Origin: a virus
IMG/VR virus record: IMGVR_UViG_3300027375_000003
Location: 1-64,000 of that record
DNA length: 64,000 nucleotides
Strand: one strand, 5' to 3'
The position numbers and the translations under genes were made by a program. How positions within the stretch are numbered: position 1 is the stretch's first letter; every line of letters begins with the position of its first letter. The notes beneath the pieces are model-generated. The model saw nothing but the letters and a program-made list of their open reading frames with translations. It searched no databases and was not told the DNA's origin. Shown one piece after another: positions 50,001 to 59,412 of this stretch.

Positions 50001-52208
50001 TGTCCAATTAGAGAAAGCACCATTTAAACGAAGTAAGCGAATGGTAGAATTTGTATTTAAACCACTAGCATCAGTTTCACTAGAAGTTAAACCATCTTTT
50101 CCCATGCCTATAATTTGAAAGGATTGGTTGTTTTGTGTTTTAGGTGATCCATAAACAATAGCAAATAATTCAGAACTAAAGCCTGTATTATCTTTACCAT
50201 AGTTTGTAAGAAGATCAGCTACTGATTCATTACCTAAAACTTTAGTAGTACCATCAAGTAAACTTGCAAGATTTACACCTAAATCAATTTCATAATAATA
50301 TTCAAGATTGACATCTGCACTATTAGAAATTCTTTTAATTTGAAGATCAGCTAAGACTGTTGAAATACCTGTAACTTTTAAAGATGAGTGTACAAGACCA
50401 CCAAAGATTTCTACTTTAGATGGATAACCTGCAAAAGTTGATAGTACAGGCAAAAGAGTTTTTTTGGTGAATGGATCGGTATATCCATTATCATTAATAA
50501 GATATAGCTTTAAATCTTCCTCTGATTCAGTTAAGAAACGAACTGCTTTTTGATTATTCTTAAAACCTTTTCTTGCACCACTTTGACCATCAAGACCACC
50601 TAAGTTTAAGAAAATGACAGCACCACTTGACCATGCTTGTTGATATGTACCACCACCAATATCTACACTAGGCATAAAACCTGTTGGTTTTAAATCTGCA
50701 CTAATCGTCCAATTGTCTGTTAAGCCACTATCAAAATATCCAACAGTAGTACCATCATCATTTAAAGCTGTAGCTGGATCAATAATGATATTTACATTTT
50801 TCTCAACCACTGCACTATCTGACCATACTGTTCTAATACCATTTGGAGCATCTAAAATTTCAGTATATGGTCTTGTTGTATTAGGATTACCAATAACATC
50901 CACTTGAGCCAAAGTAATACCTTTACTATCACTGCCTGTAGCACTTGATTTCCAAGTTGTTCTTAAATTATTTGTGATCAAGTCATTTACTGCATTTTGC
51001 AATAGCTGTGAATAATCAAATCCTGTTAAAGAAATGCTATTCATCAAATCTAAAATATCTTGTTCATGAATTTGATCTGCATATAAACCATCAGGTCTTG
51101 CATTATATAAACTCACTTGTGTAGATGCTAGATGAGATTTAGCTTGAGTACCTAATTGACCACGAACAATAACAATAGCACCTGTGCCTACATTCACACT
51201 AGAGATCAAAACAATCTCTTTATTAATGCCTGTGTTTAAAACTAGATAATCACCTACAGAATTACCTTCATCTAAACCACTGCCTACAATAGAACTGCCT
51301 AAATTTAAAGTAGTAGCAGATGAAGTCAAACTTGCAGATAAAATAGCTTGTGTTAAGGTTTTAGGTGTAGATGATGATCTTACAGATGCACCATTATGTG
51401 TAGGTGATGAACCATTAAGAACAGCAATATAAGAAGAAGTAGATCGTCTAAAGACAGCACAAATAGGAATAGCATAGGAATAATTATCTGTTGATTCAAA
51501 ATCAACAGATGATGCTTTCCAGCAGGATGGATCACCTTCGCTTGCCATATTAGTATATACTGCACTTGTCACAGGATTAATAGAATTACCTTGACCAAAA
51601 ACAGATGGATCACCTAAGCCTTGTGGATAAGTGTCAATATCAATATTAGTTTCTACTCTTAAACGATATTGAATTTGAACTCGTTTAGTGGTTTCAAATC
51701 CTATGTCATTATCAATAAGATCATCTGTAATATTAGTACCACCAAATTGAGTGTTGCCATATTTATAGAAAGTAATAGCACTAGGTTTATAATCAGTAGA
51801 AGGATTTGGACTAACTAAAGATCGCCAAACTTCTAAGAAAACAAAATCTACACGATTGCCTGTGGCAGGTGGTGCAGATAATTTAATGATGTTAGAGGTT
51901 TCACTATTCGTATTACAGCCACGAATACGAATAGGCATACCATTAACAATAGCATCAATAGAATTTAATCTGAACTGATTGCTATCTAAAGGATTACATT
52001 CAAAATCAATCGCACTAATAGGATCAGCAAGAAAACCACTAGGTGTAGTTTGTTTAATTGCATCAATTAAAGAATCATTGGCAAGCTGTCCAACAAAGTT
52101 TAATTCAGAATCCAAAGGTGGTTTACCTGATTGCCAAATGAGATGTGTAAATTTAGTGTTTTGATTATTGAGAACTCTACTGACTTCTGTTCCAAAATTA
52201 TCAGCCAT
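47064..52208 (-). CDS. Very large tail fibre/baseplate-peripheral protein (1714 aa)
   Basis: A 1714-residue beta-rich protein. The N-terminal domain (THLIWQSGKPPLDSELNFVG, then LSAPPATGNRVDFVFLEVWR and SLVSP) is closely paralogous to the N-terminus of 55861-58755, most likely a shared baseplate attachment domain. The rest is extended, Thr/Ser/Asn/Gly-rich and strand-rich (NYYGG-, SVAGGHESDRVTP-type loops), as in long fibres, with no coiled coil. It ends GRPVIKNKIQKPDLTISP. Being last of the block and by far the longest, it is a good candidate for a side fibre or receptor-binding protein. AGGAGATAATTAAC precedes ATG 52208. Confidence 0.72.
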   Translation of the reverse strand: MADNFGTEVSRVLNNQNTKFTHLIWQSGKPPLDSELNFVGQLANDSLIDAIKQTTPSGFLADPISAIDFECNPLDSNQFRLNSIDAIVNGMPIRIRGCNTNSETSNIIKLSAPPATGNRVDFVFLEVWRSLVSPNPSTDYKPSAITFYKYGNTQFGGTNITDDLIDNDIGFETTKRVQIQYRLRVETNIDIDTYPQGLGDPSVFGQGNSINPVTSAVYTNMASEGDPSCWKASSVDFESTDNYSYAIPICAVFRRSTSSYIAVLNGSSPTHNGASVRSSSTPKTLTQAILSASLTSSATTLNLGSSIVGSGLDEGNSVGDYLVLNTGINKEIVLISSVNVGTGAIVIVRGQLGTQAKSHLASTQVSLYNARPDGLYADQIHEQDILDLMNSISLTGFDYSQLLQNAVNDLITNNLRTTWKSSATGSDSKGITLAQVDVIGNPNTTRPYTEILDAPNGIRTVWSDSAVVEKNVNIIIDPATALNDDGTTVGYFDSGLTDNWTISADLKPTGFMPSVDIGGGTYQQAWSSGAVIFLNLGGLDGQSGARKGFKNNQKAVRFLTESEEDLKLYLINDNGYTDPFTKKTLLPVLSTFAGYPSKVEIFGGLVHSSLKVTGISTVLADLQIKRISNSADVNLEYYYEIDLGVNLASLLDGTTKVLGNESVADLLTNYGKDNTGFSSELFAIVYGSPKTQNNQSFQIIGMGKDGLTSSETDASGLNTNSTIRLLRLNGAFSNWTEDTDGNTLTVEIRTRRTYAFDGTTATDPSLCIVLPYHTVYENNAVSQIYATEGTYSTSKLLINATLQYAPGHSGLARSPDQIHNVSLRNKSTAYLRNAISDLDATQTIFETDLVKYDANTHIQLWNALASKNADPSPTGNLNTFGGSVIGGADIDRNNEIFADPNSKTLILKPFKQHNLLLQSFRASTSTDLLLSQYYQDGVTDKDGAGIFTGAGLPQDYFEFPPMHLPKFGRQDIPFHTNTGLGDPFLNGLHHLFIDTNTNTDDVYNIIGGDSNEGSAGVEPMLFYTAIDYGTSDDITTGHPSLGARKVSLEIPSTDFGNILNGIELPPYHGLARVYGVYEKTDYLAKVGSSVAGGHESDRVTPIANPPINLLRTDATKYTMFIRQDGASDVADTTGSHTYILTEHSLDIRKIPTYVAGDEFADFDYVVECCVFGFANGFINKNSFILIRKYDGAGVENVNLTTLPTELQNVDVVIPSPFGSADELYVEYSRTAYQGDIYHTRGGSVANYNDEVIRQGQLNPNDHYYGGLTRKQFNTDGSSAITITNPRGFAVLASMDFYLTLGTGNIGGTLYENTVTDIGYESTHTPPTALNQELIHIKAKAFNGKEIGLTNATATLVYVKNKIVDGVLQVNHCYITITLPNGTIKSDDFAITNVFTDESLASTIIDTVGILSDYIISGSYTIDLYVNRIVFTYMEKGVIGNQAQISIYFTFPVNQNKFTYKLGVDTLYATTKVYMTGGTGIQNNAGNGSLDSSLIGLTSRLPLGLLVNDYDFLCEDILNDGSSYLQSTLGSVKTANISLPIGSNGLAYSKVNGVAGDALIMSEAVNDTYIAFTDLSPSGTKTYRTHRGAVLFGASGKVKGGAVSYVVTSFPTSVQPVLKGGVLACKAMLVQNFDETAFTTDDEVSYGSELQLVIITQAIYRSDVNQAITLQGSISPSGYGEGYASADRFNIKGRPVIKNKIQKPDLTISPAPFTR

Positions 52209-52220
52209 GTTAATTATCTC

Positions 52221-52856
52221 CTAGTAAAGTATTGCATATCCTAATAAGTGTATTTTATTTAATGAATTATTGATAAATGCTAGTCTTAGAGTAGTGGATG
52301 CACTCGGAAAACTCACAGGTGTCAAATAATTCGCCTCTGTATAAGATACACCGTCATCATTAGAAATATACACTTGAATATCACTAGGTTCTAAAATTTC
52401 ATATGTCATTGTGCTTGGTACATTTACATTTACTGATTGCTCTTGACCATAGCTAACAATAGCAACCTTCCAATAGACAAGGAATTTATCTTTACTTGTA
52501 GTAGTGATTGTATCTGTGATAAGCACACCATAAGCATTAGTGTTTTCATTTTTAGGTAAAATAGCACAGGTATTATAATCACTACCTAACTGACATCTTG
52601 ATGGATAAGTAGTATATAAAGCACTAGCATCAAAATCGGATTGCACAGGTAAAGATTTAAAGGTTATATCTGTGTAATCTGGATAAAGAGCAAGGAAGCT
52701 ATCTTGAATATCGGATTGGATGGTAGGAATAGAATTAGCTAAAGAAACTTTAGTGGTTTCAGGTTCATCTAAAAGGTATTTGCCATTCATATCTGTGATT
52801 GTGATTTCACTAGACCTTTGGATGATTTTATCATCTTTTCTGTTTACGATTATCAT
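52221..52856 (-). CDS. Tail structural protein (211 aa)
   Basis: A 211-residue beta-rich protein starting MIIVNRKDDKIIQRSSEITI, with YEILEPSDIQVYISNDDGVS and LRLAFINNSLNKIHLLGYAI near the end. It has no enzymatic motif and one weak hydrophobic C-terminus. It lies between two fibre-like genes in the second tail block, so a small fibre cap, hinge or baseplate component is likely. The upstream ribosome site is weak. Family not recognised. Confidence 0.65.
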   Translation of the reverse strand: MIIVNRKDDKIIQRSSEITITDMNGKYLLDEPETTKVSLANSIPTIQSDIQDSFLALYPDYTDITFKSLPVQSDFDASALYTTYPSRCQLGSDYNTCAILPKNENTNAYGVLITDTITTTSKDKFLVYWKVAIVSYGQEQSVNVNVPSTMTYEILEPSDIQVYISNDDGVSYTEANYLTPVSFPSASTTLRLAFINNSLNKIHLLGYAILY

Positions 52857-52872
52857 TTTATACTTTCATTTT

Positions 52873-55854
52873 TTAAGGGACTGTGGTTATGCCGACATTG
52901 CCATACATACTAGAAACCCACCAGCTAGTACCATAATAATATATACTTAAACCTTTTGCATCTGAATTGAAGGTGATTGTATTATGTGTACCTTCAATAC
53001 CACTATTTGCAGTAGTGATTGTAGTGGTTTGATTAGATCTAGATCTAAATGTAAGTTGTGTACCATTAGGTGCAACACCTAAAGTTAAAGCAATAGTACC
53101 TGCAGGATTGCAGTGATAGGTCTTGCCATTAAAAATAGTAATAGCACCACTAGCAGTGATATAATCTATCATATCTGAATTAGATATAGCTGTGACATAC
53201 CAATCTTTAACACCACCTACAATATGAGATATTAATTGAACAGAACTATATCCACTTAAAATAAAAGCATCTGATGGTGAGTATATAGTACCACCATGTC
53301 TAATATTTTGTCCTGTACCACCTGTGTAAATCTCTGCATAGTTTGCATTTTTGACTGCAATATTAATAACTCTTCCACCTATTGTATCATCATTTAAATT
53401 AGGAAGATTCATTTGGAAAACAGCACTACCTAAAGCACCATTTTCTATAACTACAAAAGACACATCTGAGGTGATATTAGTTGGTGTAGAGGATATTCTT
53501 TGTACTTTATAGAATAGACTATTATTTAAACTTAAAGGCTTATAGGTATAAATAAAAGAAGTATCTGTTAGTAAAGTAGTATTTGAAGATGAATCTAAAA
53601 CTTTAAGATCATTGAATATTTCCCATCTGTCATTTGTTTCATCCCATTTAATATAGCTGTTAGTACTTGTACCCCTCTCTACTTCAATTTGTACACTTTT
53701 TGTAGGTGATCCTGTTTCATCACTATTTAATAAGATAGCAGTAGTAGATTGATTTTCTTTTTTAGAGTGTATTCTAAGAGGTATGGTATCAATATCATCT
53801 ACTGTGGTTGCACCATTCATTGTACTAATTTCTACTGTACCATTATCTACTCTACGAACTATATTATTGCCATTCCATTGAGCATTGGTAATTAGAGTAT
53901 AAACAATATTTGCCGAAGTAGTAGTGCTTGAACTAAAACCACTCAATACAAGTGCATAAGAAGGTAATTCTCCTGATCCTAATTCTGTTGTACTTACATA
54001 AGCATAAAAATCAGGCACTAAAGATTCAATATCAGTACTGTCCATATTAAAATAATAAGTTTTATTTGGATCTAAATAAGCAATAGCATTTACAGTAGGT
54101 GTAGGTGTTGTGTTATTATATGTTGAACCTGCACTTGCAATATAACGATAATAACCAGCACCTGTGTTTTCGGAAAGATGATCTAAATTAGATAAACGAA
54201 CAACATCTCTTGTAATACCATTGTCATCTGTACTAAAAATATAAAAATACTCACTATCACCTAAAGATAAAGAATTATACTTAACATAAATATAAACAGG
54301 GAAATGATTGTTTTCAATCTCAATTTGTTCTGTTGTAATGTTATTAGCATCTAACATATTTATTGTAGTAGTAGTAGCATCTAAAGTATCTGTTGCGAAA
54401 GATGTAGAAAAAGAACTTGGTTCTATATCCCATCTTTGATTTTCTTCATTCCATTCAATATAACTATTAGTGCCTATCCCTCTCTCTACTTCGAGAGCAA
54501 TGACATTTGAACCATCTACATTAGGATTGCCTGTGTAATCACTATTTAATAAAATTGCATTTTTACCTTTTTGGATTTTTAAAGAAGTCTTAGCTTGAAT
54601 ATCACTCACAGAAGTAGGACTACTTATATCAGAAACATCTATAAATCCAAATCCACCTAAAATCCCTGCTTTGTAAACAACATCACTTTCTTTCCAAGTA
54701 GAACCTCTGACAAATGTATATGTTACGATAGCAGTTGTAGTATTTACATCATATCCGTCAAATACTTTCCAATATGTTGGAGCATATCCTAAAATAGAAT
54801 TACTTGCATAAATTTGAAAATCTAAATTAGACAAGTCTATTGCATCACTCACCATATGAAAATAATAAGTTTTATTTGGATTAATATAGACAATACCATT
54901 GATAGTAGGTGGTGTGGTGTTATTATATGTTGATGCTGAATATGCAATATAACGATTATATCCAGCACTTTGATTTAATTTTAGTTTTGGCGAACTAAAA
55001 TTAACTTTTATCGGAATGACTTCTCTTGTAAGACCATTATCGTCTGTACTAAAGATATAAAAATACTCATTGTCTGTAAAGGATGTAGCATTATACTTAA
55101 CATAAATATAGACAGGAATGAGATTATTTGAGATAGTGGTTTCAGAAAGAATTGTTAAATCTTTTGTATCATCACTGCCTATTGTCAAATTTTCAGAAAA
55201 ATAAACATTGGAATTAAAATCCCACCAATCATTTGTTTCATCCCATTTAATTTTAGCATTTGTTAATGCACCTCTCTCTACTTCAAGAGCAATAATATCT
55301 GCTTGTTGTCCATTACCTGTTCTATCTGCATTTAATAAAATAGCAGGTGTAGTAGAAGTGTCTGTTGGTTTTTTAATTGAAACTTGACCATCTGTTGTTA
55401 AAGATAGACCATTTGAAGTAACTACACCTGTAAAGGTAGCAGATGATCCACTAAAAATACCTGCTTTTAAAGTAGAATATGTTTTTGTAAGACTTGTGAA
55501 ATTTGTTGTTGCACTCGTTGCACCTGCTACTGTTGCAAGTTCAAATTGATTTAAAGTTTCATTCCAAATAAAAACAGCAGGATTTTCTGTACTTCCTCTT
55601 TGTAAAAACAAGCCTGCATCTGTACTAGCAGTAGGATTAAGATTAGCATTTTTAGCTAATGTAATCACAGGATCTTCTATTGTCAAAGTAACACTATCTA
55701 TTGTTGTAGTTGTACCATTAACAGTCAAATTTCCATCTATTGTTATATACCCATCAAATGTAGTATTGCCTTTATCTTGAACATAAATCACATTATTTAC
55801 ATTCTTATTTGTACCACTACCTGCATTGCCACCTGTAAATGAACTTGTAGGCAT
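52873..55854 (-). CDS. Repetitive tail fibre protein (993 aa)
   Basis: A 993-residue fibre built of repeats. An N-terminal domain (DKGNTTFDGYITIDGNLTVN, then TLTIEDPVITLAKNANL) is followed by four Trp-containing units near residues 93, 200, 466 and 735 (VFIWNETLNQFEL; IKWDETNDWWDF; YIEWNEENQRWDIE; YIKWDETNDRWEI). A module of about 270 residues (PVYIYVKYN, YFYIFSTDDNG, YNRYIA, STYNNTTPPT, NKTYYFHM) occurs at least twice, at about 246 and 518. The ALEVERG-KWDE-repeat is the type found in phage fibre stalks. The C-terminus may be the distal or receptor region. Repeat homology is strong; orientation is inference. Confidence 0.8.
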   Translation of the reverse strand: MPTSSFTGGNAGSGTNKNVNNVIYVQDKGNTTFDGYITIDGNLTVNGTTTTIDSVTLTIEDPVITLAKNANLNPTASTDAGLFLQRGSTENPAVFIWNETLNQFELATVAGATSATTNFTSLTKTYSTLKAGIFSGSSATFTGVVTSNGLSLTTDGQVSIKKPTDTSTTPAILLNADRTGNGQQADIIALEVERGALTNAKIKWDETNDWWDFNSNVYFSENLTIGSDDTKDLTILSETTISNNLIPVYIYVKYNATSFTDNEYFYIFSTDDNGLTREVIPIKVNFSSPKLKLNQSAGYNRYIAYSASTYNNTTPPTINGIVYINPNKTYYFHMVSDAIDLSNLDFQIYASNSILGYAPTYWKVFDGYDVNTTTAIVTYTFVRGSTWKESDVVYKAGILGGFGFIDVSDISSPTSVSDIQAKTSLKIQKGKNAILLNSDYTGNPNVDGSNVIALEVERGIGTNSYIEWNEENQRWDIEPSSFSTSFATDTLDATTTTINMLDANNITTEQIEIENNHFPVYIYVKYNSLSLGDSEYFYIFSTDDNGITRDVVRLSNLDHLSENTGAGYYRYIASAGSTYNNTTPTPTVNAIAYLDPNKTYYFNMDSTDIESLVPDFYAYVSTTELGSGELPSYALVLSGFSSSTTTSANIVYTLITNAQWNGNNIVRRVDNGTVEISTMNGATTVDDIDTIPLRIHSKKENQSTTAILLNSDETGSPTKSVQIEVERGTSTNSYIKWDETNDRWEIFNDLKVLDSSSNTTLLTDTSFIYTYKPLSLNNSLFYKVQRISSTPTNITSDVSFVVIENGALGSAVFQMNLPNLNDDTIGGRVINIAVKNANYAEIYTGGTGQNIRHGGTIYSPSDAFILSGYSSVQLISHIVGGVKDWYVTAISNSDMIDYITASGAITIFNGKTYHCNPAGTIALTLGVAPNGTQLTFRSRSNQTTTITTANSGIEGTHNTITFNSDAKGLSIYYYGTSWWVSSMYGNVGITTVP

Positions 55855-55860
55855 TTTTCT

Positions 55861-58755
55861 TTACTCCATCATCAATCTGTTTTTAGTGTTGTAGATACTT
55901 GCAATCGTGTAATTACTACCTAATGTAATTTTATTCTCACTATCCAATTCTGCATATCTACTAATCAAAACCAAAAGCACTTCACCTTTTCTGAAATATA
56001 AAGTGTTTGATTTCGCTTTACATAATAAAGGTAATACATTTTTATGACTTACTTCACTAGAGAAAGGTGATGAATAAGTGACAGGTAAATATCCTGAACC
56101 ACCTTCATAAATTGTATTGCCTTGTGAGTCTGTTGTCTTGCTTGTAAAAGTCAAATCCGTGTTAATATCAATAGGCATAAAGTTATTAAGACTTAACATA
56201 CCAGCATCAATATTAAAATCACTAATAGAGATCTGTGCATTTGCTCTTAAATCCCATTCGTCTAAGTCAAAATCACTATGGATACCTACCATGTCACTTG
56301 CACTCGGATAAGGATAAGATACACTTAAACTGCCTTTGCTTGTTTGAATAGCATACATAGATTTAGAAATATAAATAGGCTCAACATCAATCGTTAATCC
56401 TGATGGGATTGTAGTTTGAGATGCTAGGTATCTATAATAGACCATCGTTCTAGCTTTGTTTGCTAGTAAAGGATAATATTTTAAGCTAACTAAAGTTTGA
56501 CCTGCATTTGTTAAAGCATTTACCAAAACACTCGCATCGGATTTATTGTAATCAGATGTATTAAGTACATCTGAATATCCAGCACCTACTTCTTGATCTT
56601 CATATTGCACAAAATAAGTAATGCCATCACCATAGAATTTAAAAGGAGTTAAGATTTCTGTGGCAGACTTACTTACAAGTTCTATTGTCTGTATTTTCTT
56701 AACATACTCTAAAGCAATTTCTCTATTCGTATCATTAAAAGATGCTAAAACACCATCTTCAAATTCTGAAAAGAAAAGACTAGATTCGTTAATAACACTA
56801 CCTTGTGGATAAACACTTGAATCAGGATTTAATAAAATAGGTGTTGCACTTAAACCATTACCTTCAGGATAACATAAAGCAAGTTCAATAAAGATATTTC
56901 TAGGACTGCCTACATCACCATCTGTAGTATTGCCTGTCATTTGGTAATTACTTGTAGCAGATAGACCACCATTTACAGTGAAGTCATTTTTATCTAAGAT
57001 TAAAGAAACCTTTGTTGCAGAGATAAATTCTATTTTCTTAAATTGAATATTTTGACTAACTGCTGTAGTTGTGTGTCCATCATCATGCCATGCTCTTAAG
57101 ACATCAATGATTTTTGTACTTGTTGGGAATGAATCAGTAACAGGATTAAAAAAGCCTGCATTATAATAGTTGCCAAAGTCTAAAATGATCTCATCATTTT
57201 CATACCAATTAAAAGTACCTACTACTTTATCTACATAAGCAAAAGCTGTCGGATCATCATCTGAAATTGTTATTGTTGCGATTACTTTCTCTACATTTGG
57301 ATAGCCTGAAAATCTTCGTCTTAAACCATCTGCATATCCGATTAAATTGCCATAGGTATTTGGTTGAGTAACACCATAATATTCAATCGCATCACAAACC
57401 AAAGGTTCTGTACTGCGATCACCATCTGTAATTTGATTGCCTATATAAAATCTATTTCTACCATCTCTTTGAACTGTCTTAATGTTATTGTCAAAAAGAT
57501 AATGTGTTTGCTCTGTTAATAGCTTTTCACTGTCTAAAATATCAATCACTTTCTTTCTCATGTCTGTGATATCCACATCAGATATTAAATCAGCAAATAA
57601 ACCATCAGGTCTGTCGCTTAATCCAGCAGGAATAATAATAGGATCAAGATCTAGCCAATTTTCTGTTGCACCTGTATGTGTAGATAATAAAGCACCATTA
57701 GGATTAACAGGATTAAAACCACCACTATTTCTACGATTGACAAAACAAATAGGTAAAGCATATACATATCCATCTACAGTACCTAAATCAGTAGCAGATG
57801 CTTCATTACCTGAGCCTGCAATCCATAAGCCATTATCTGTTGAGCTTGCACTAAAAGAATAAGAAGTAGGTGATCCATTAGTACCTTGTGCTTTAACATT
57901 AGTAGTATCTGAAAAACCATCTTGATATGTATCTACTGCAAAGTTATCTACTGTTCGGAAACGATATTGATATTGTATTCTCTTAGTGGACTCTGCATTT
58001 AAAGTAGTATCATAAATATCATCATCTAACCAAGCACCTGTTAAAGATTGCACATTGCCATAAATGTATATCTTATTATTCGCAGGAATATTTAAACCAC
58101 TTGATTCACCTGTGGCAGGTGTTACAGTAATAGCAAGTGATGTTGTACTAATGGAAACAGTAGTATCTAAAGTTAAGAAAATAAAATCTGTACCTTTGCT
58201 ATCTGAACTGACTACATTAGATAAGCTACTTAAAGCAGTAGCAATATTTAAAGCAGTGACATATTTATCAGCACCTAAGACAAAATCCACACCACAAGTA
58301 ATTGTATCTGTATCAATGGTAATCGTATCACCATTGGCAACATTATCACCTATTCTTAATCTAGCATTAGGTAAAGTAGCAGGACTAACTAATGCTTTCC
58401 AAATTTCTAAAAAGACAAAGGTTGTAGATTTTTGAGTAGCTGGTGGACTAGATAAAGAGATTTTATTTGAGCCTGTGTTATCATTTGCATAAGCAATTCT
58501 AATGACTTTATTTTTAACACGGACATCAAAAGCACTTAAAGTTAAGGTATTTGGAGTAGTGTTAAAAACATAATCAGAAAAGATGTCTTTTTTATTTGAA
58601 ATGATGCCACTAGGTTTGGAATTGACTAGACTAATATCTTGAACTAAGTTTAATTCGCTATCAAGTAAAGGTTTGCCTGTTTGAAAGACAACACTCTCAT
58701 AATTTGTTAAACTAGGATCAAGGTTTCTGGATGTAGTAGTAATATATTTTGCCAT
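55861..58755 (-). CDS. Tail fibre/baseplate-peripheral protein (964 aa), paralogue of 1714-aa protein
   Basis: A 964-residue protein. Its first domain (YESVVFQTGKPLLDSELNLV; later SLSSPPATQKSTTFVFLEIW and KALVSP) corresponds segment by segment to the start of 47064-52208. It then has an Asp/Gly/Thr-rich beta body (GSGNEASATDLGTVDGYVYA and similar) and ends LGSNYTIASIYNTKNRLMME. The shared domain suggests both are mounted on the same baseplate site or are stacked adaptor and fibre. GGTAGATAAG precedes ATG 58755. No enzymatic motif. Fibre or adaptor is the best reading. Confidence 0.75.
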   Translation of the reverse strand: MAKYITTTSRNLDPSLTNYESVVFQTGKPLLDSELNLVQDISLVNSKPSGIISNKKDIFSDYVFNTTPNTLTLSAFDVRVKNKVIRIAYANDNTGSNKISLSSPPATQKSTTFVFLEIWKALVSPATLPNARLRIGDNVANGDTITIDTDTITCGVDFVLGADKYVTALNIATALSSLSNVVSSDSKGTDFIFLTLDTTVSISTTSLAITVTPATGESSGLNIPANNKIYIYGNVQSLTGAWLDDDIYDTTLNAESTKRIQYQYRFRTVDNFAVDTYQDGFSDTTNVKAQGTNGSPTSYSFSASSTDNGLWIAGSGNEASATDLGTVDGYVYALPICFVNRRNSGGFNPVNPNGALLSTHTGATENWLDLDPIIIPAGLSDRPDGLFADLISDVDITDMRKKVIDILDSEKLLTEQTHYLFDNNIKTVQRDGRNRFYIGNQITDGDRSTEPLVCDAIEYYGVTQPNTYGNLIGYADGLRRRFSGYPNVEKVIATITISDDDPTAFAYVDKVVGTFNWYENDEIILDFGNYYNAGFFNPVTDSFPTSTKIIDVLRAWHDDGHTTTAVSQNIQFKKIEFISATKVSLILDKNDFTVNGGLSATSNYQMTGNTTDGDVGSPRNIFIELALCYPEGNGLSATPILLNPDSSVYPQGSVINESSLFFSEFEDGVLASFNDTNREIALEYVKKIQTIELVSKSATEILTPFKFYGDGITYFVQYEDQEVGAGYSDVLNTSDYNKSDASVLVNALTNAGQTLVSLKYYPLLANKARTMVYYRYLASQTTIPSGLTIDVEPIYISKSMYAIQTSKGSLSVSYPYPSASDMVGIHSDFDLDEWDLRANAQISISDFNIDAGMLSLNNFMPIDINTDLTFTSKTTDSQGNTIYEGGSGYLPVTYSSPFSSEVSHKNVLPLLCKAKSNTLYFRKGEVLLVLISRYAELDSENKITLGSNYTIASIYNTKNRLMME

Positions 58756-58771
58756 TTTACTTATCTACCTT

Positions 58772-59395
58772 TTAAAAAGTCAATCGCCAAGTAATTGCTA
58801 AAACAGAATTAGATGGCTTATTGATCACAGGGAAAGTCAAATAGTTAATCAGAATGTCATAATTCGTAACATCTAAAGTAGTATCATAATCAGGAAAACT
58901 AACAGGATCACCATTACCATCTAATAAAGGATAATTAGATAAAGGACTTGCATCATAAGGACTAACCAATCCCATTTCATTTAAAGCACCTACTGCTTCA
59001 CCCTCATTATAAACAGTTGTGAAATCTACAACATTCGTAGGAATTGTACTGACTGCAAATGTTGTAGGATTTCTAAATAAGACAGATGCAAATTCTTTAC
59101 GAGCAATTTCAGTATTTAATCTTCTTTGTCTTTGATCTGCAACACTAGGTACTAAACTTGTACCTGTTGCACCTGTACCTACTGCTAACATTGTAATAGG
59201 TGATCGTGTTGGATATAATCCTGAAAAGAGAATAGATGCAAGCAAGCTACCATCTAAAGTGTAAACATTATTTACTTTAATCTCTTGATCATCCAGCTTA
59301 ATAAACACTTCACCTTTTACACGGTATGTAGTTTCATTAAATCCAAATCCAAAAGCTACTGAACTTTGTGGTCTTTTAATATTTTCACTAATCAT
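58772..59395 (-). CDS. Tail structural protein (207 aa)
   Basis: A 207-residue beta-rich protein starting MISENIKRPQSSVAFGFGFN. MLAVGTGATGTSLVPSVADQ and VVDFTTVYNEGEAVGALNEM resemble small structural proteins of phage baseplates that sit between the wedge and the fibres. It ends SVLAITWRLTF. AAAGGATAG precedes ATG 59395. No enzymatic motif. It lies between the wedge-like protein and the paralogous fibre proteins, so an attachment or wedge-tip role is likely. Confidence 0.68.
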   Translation of the reverse strand: MISENIKRPQSSVAFGFGFNETTYRVKGEVFIKLDDQEIKVNNVYTLDGSLLASILFSGLYPTRSPITMLAVGTGATGTSLVPSVADQRQRRLNTEIARKEFASVLFRNPTTFAVSTIPTNVVDFTTVYNEGEAVGALNEMGLVSPYDASPLSNYPLLDGNGDPVSFPDYDTTLDVTNYDILINYLTFPVINKPSNSVLAITWRLTF

Positions 59396-59412
59396 TTTTT
59401 CTTATCTATCCT

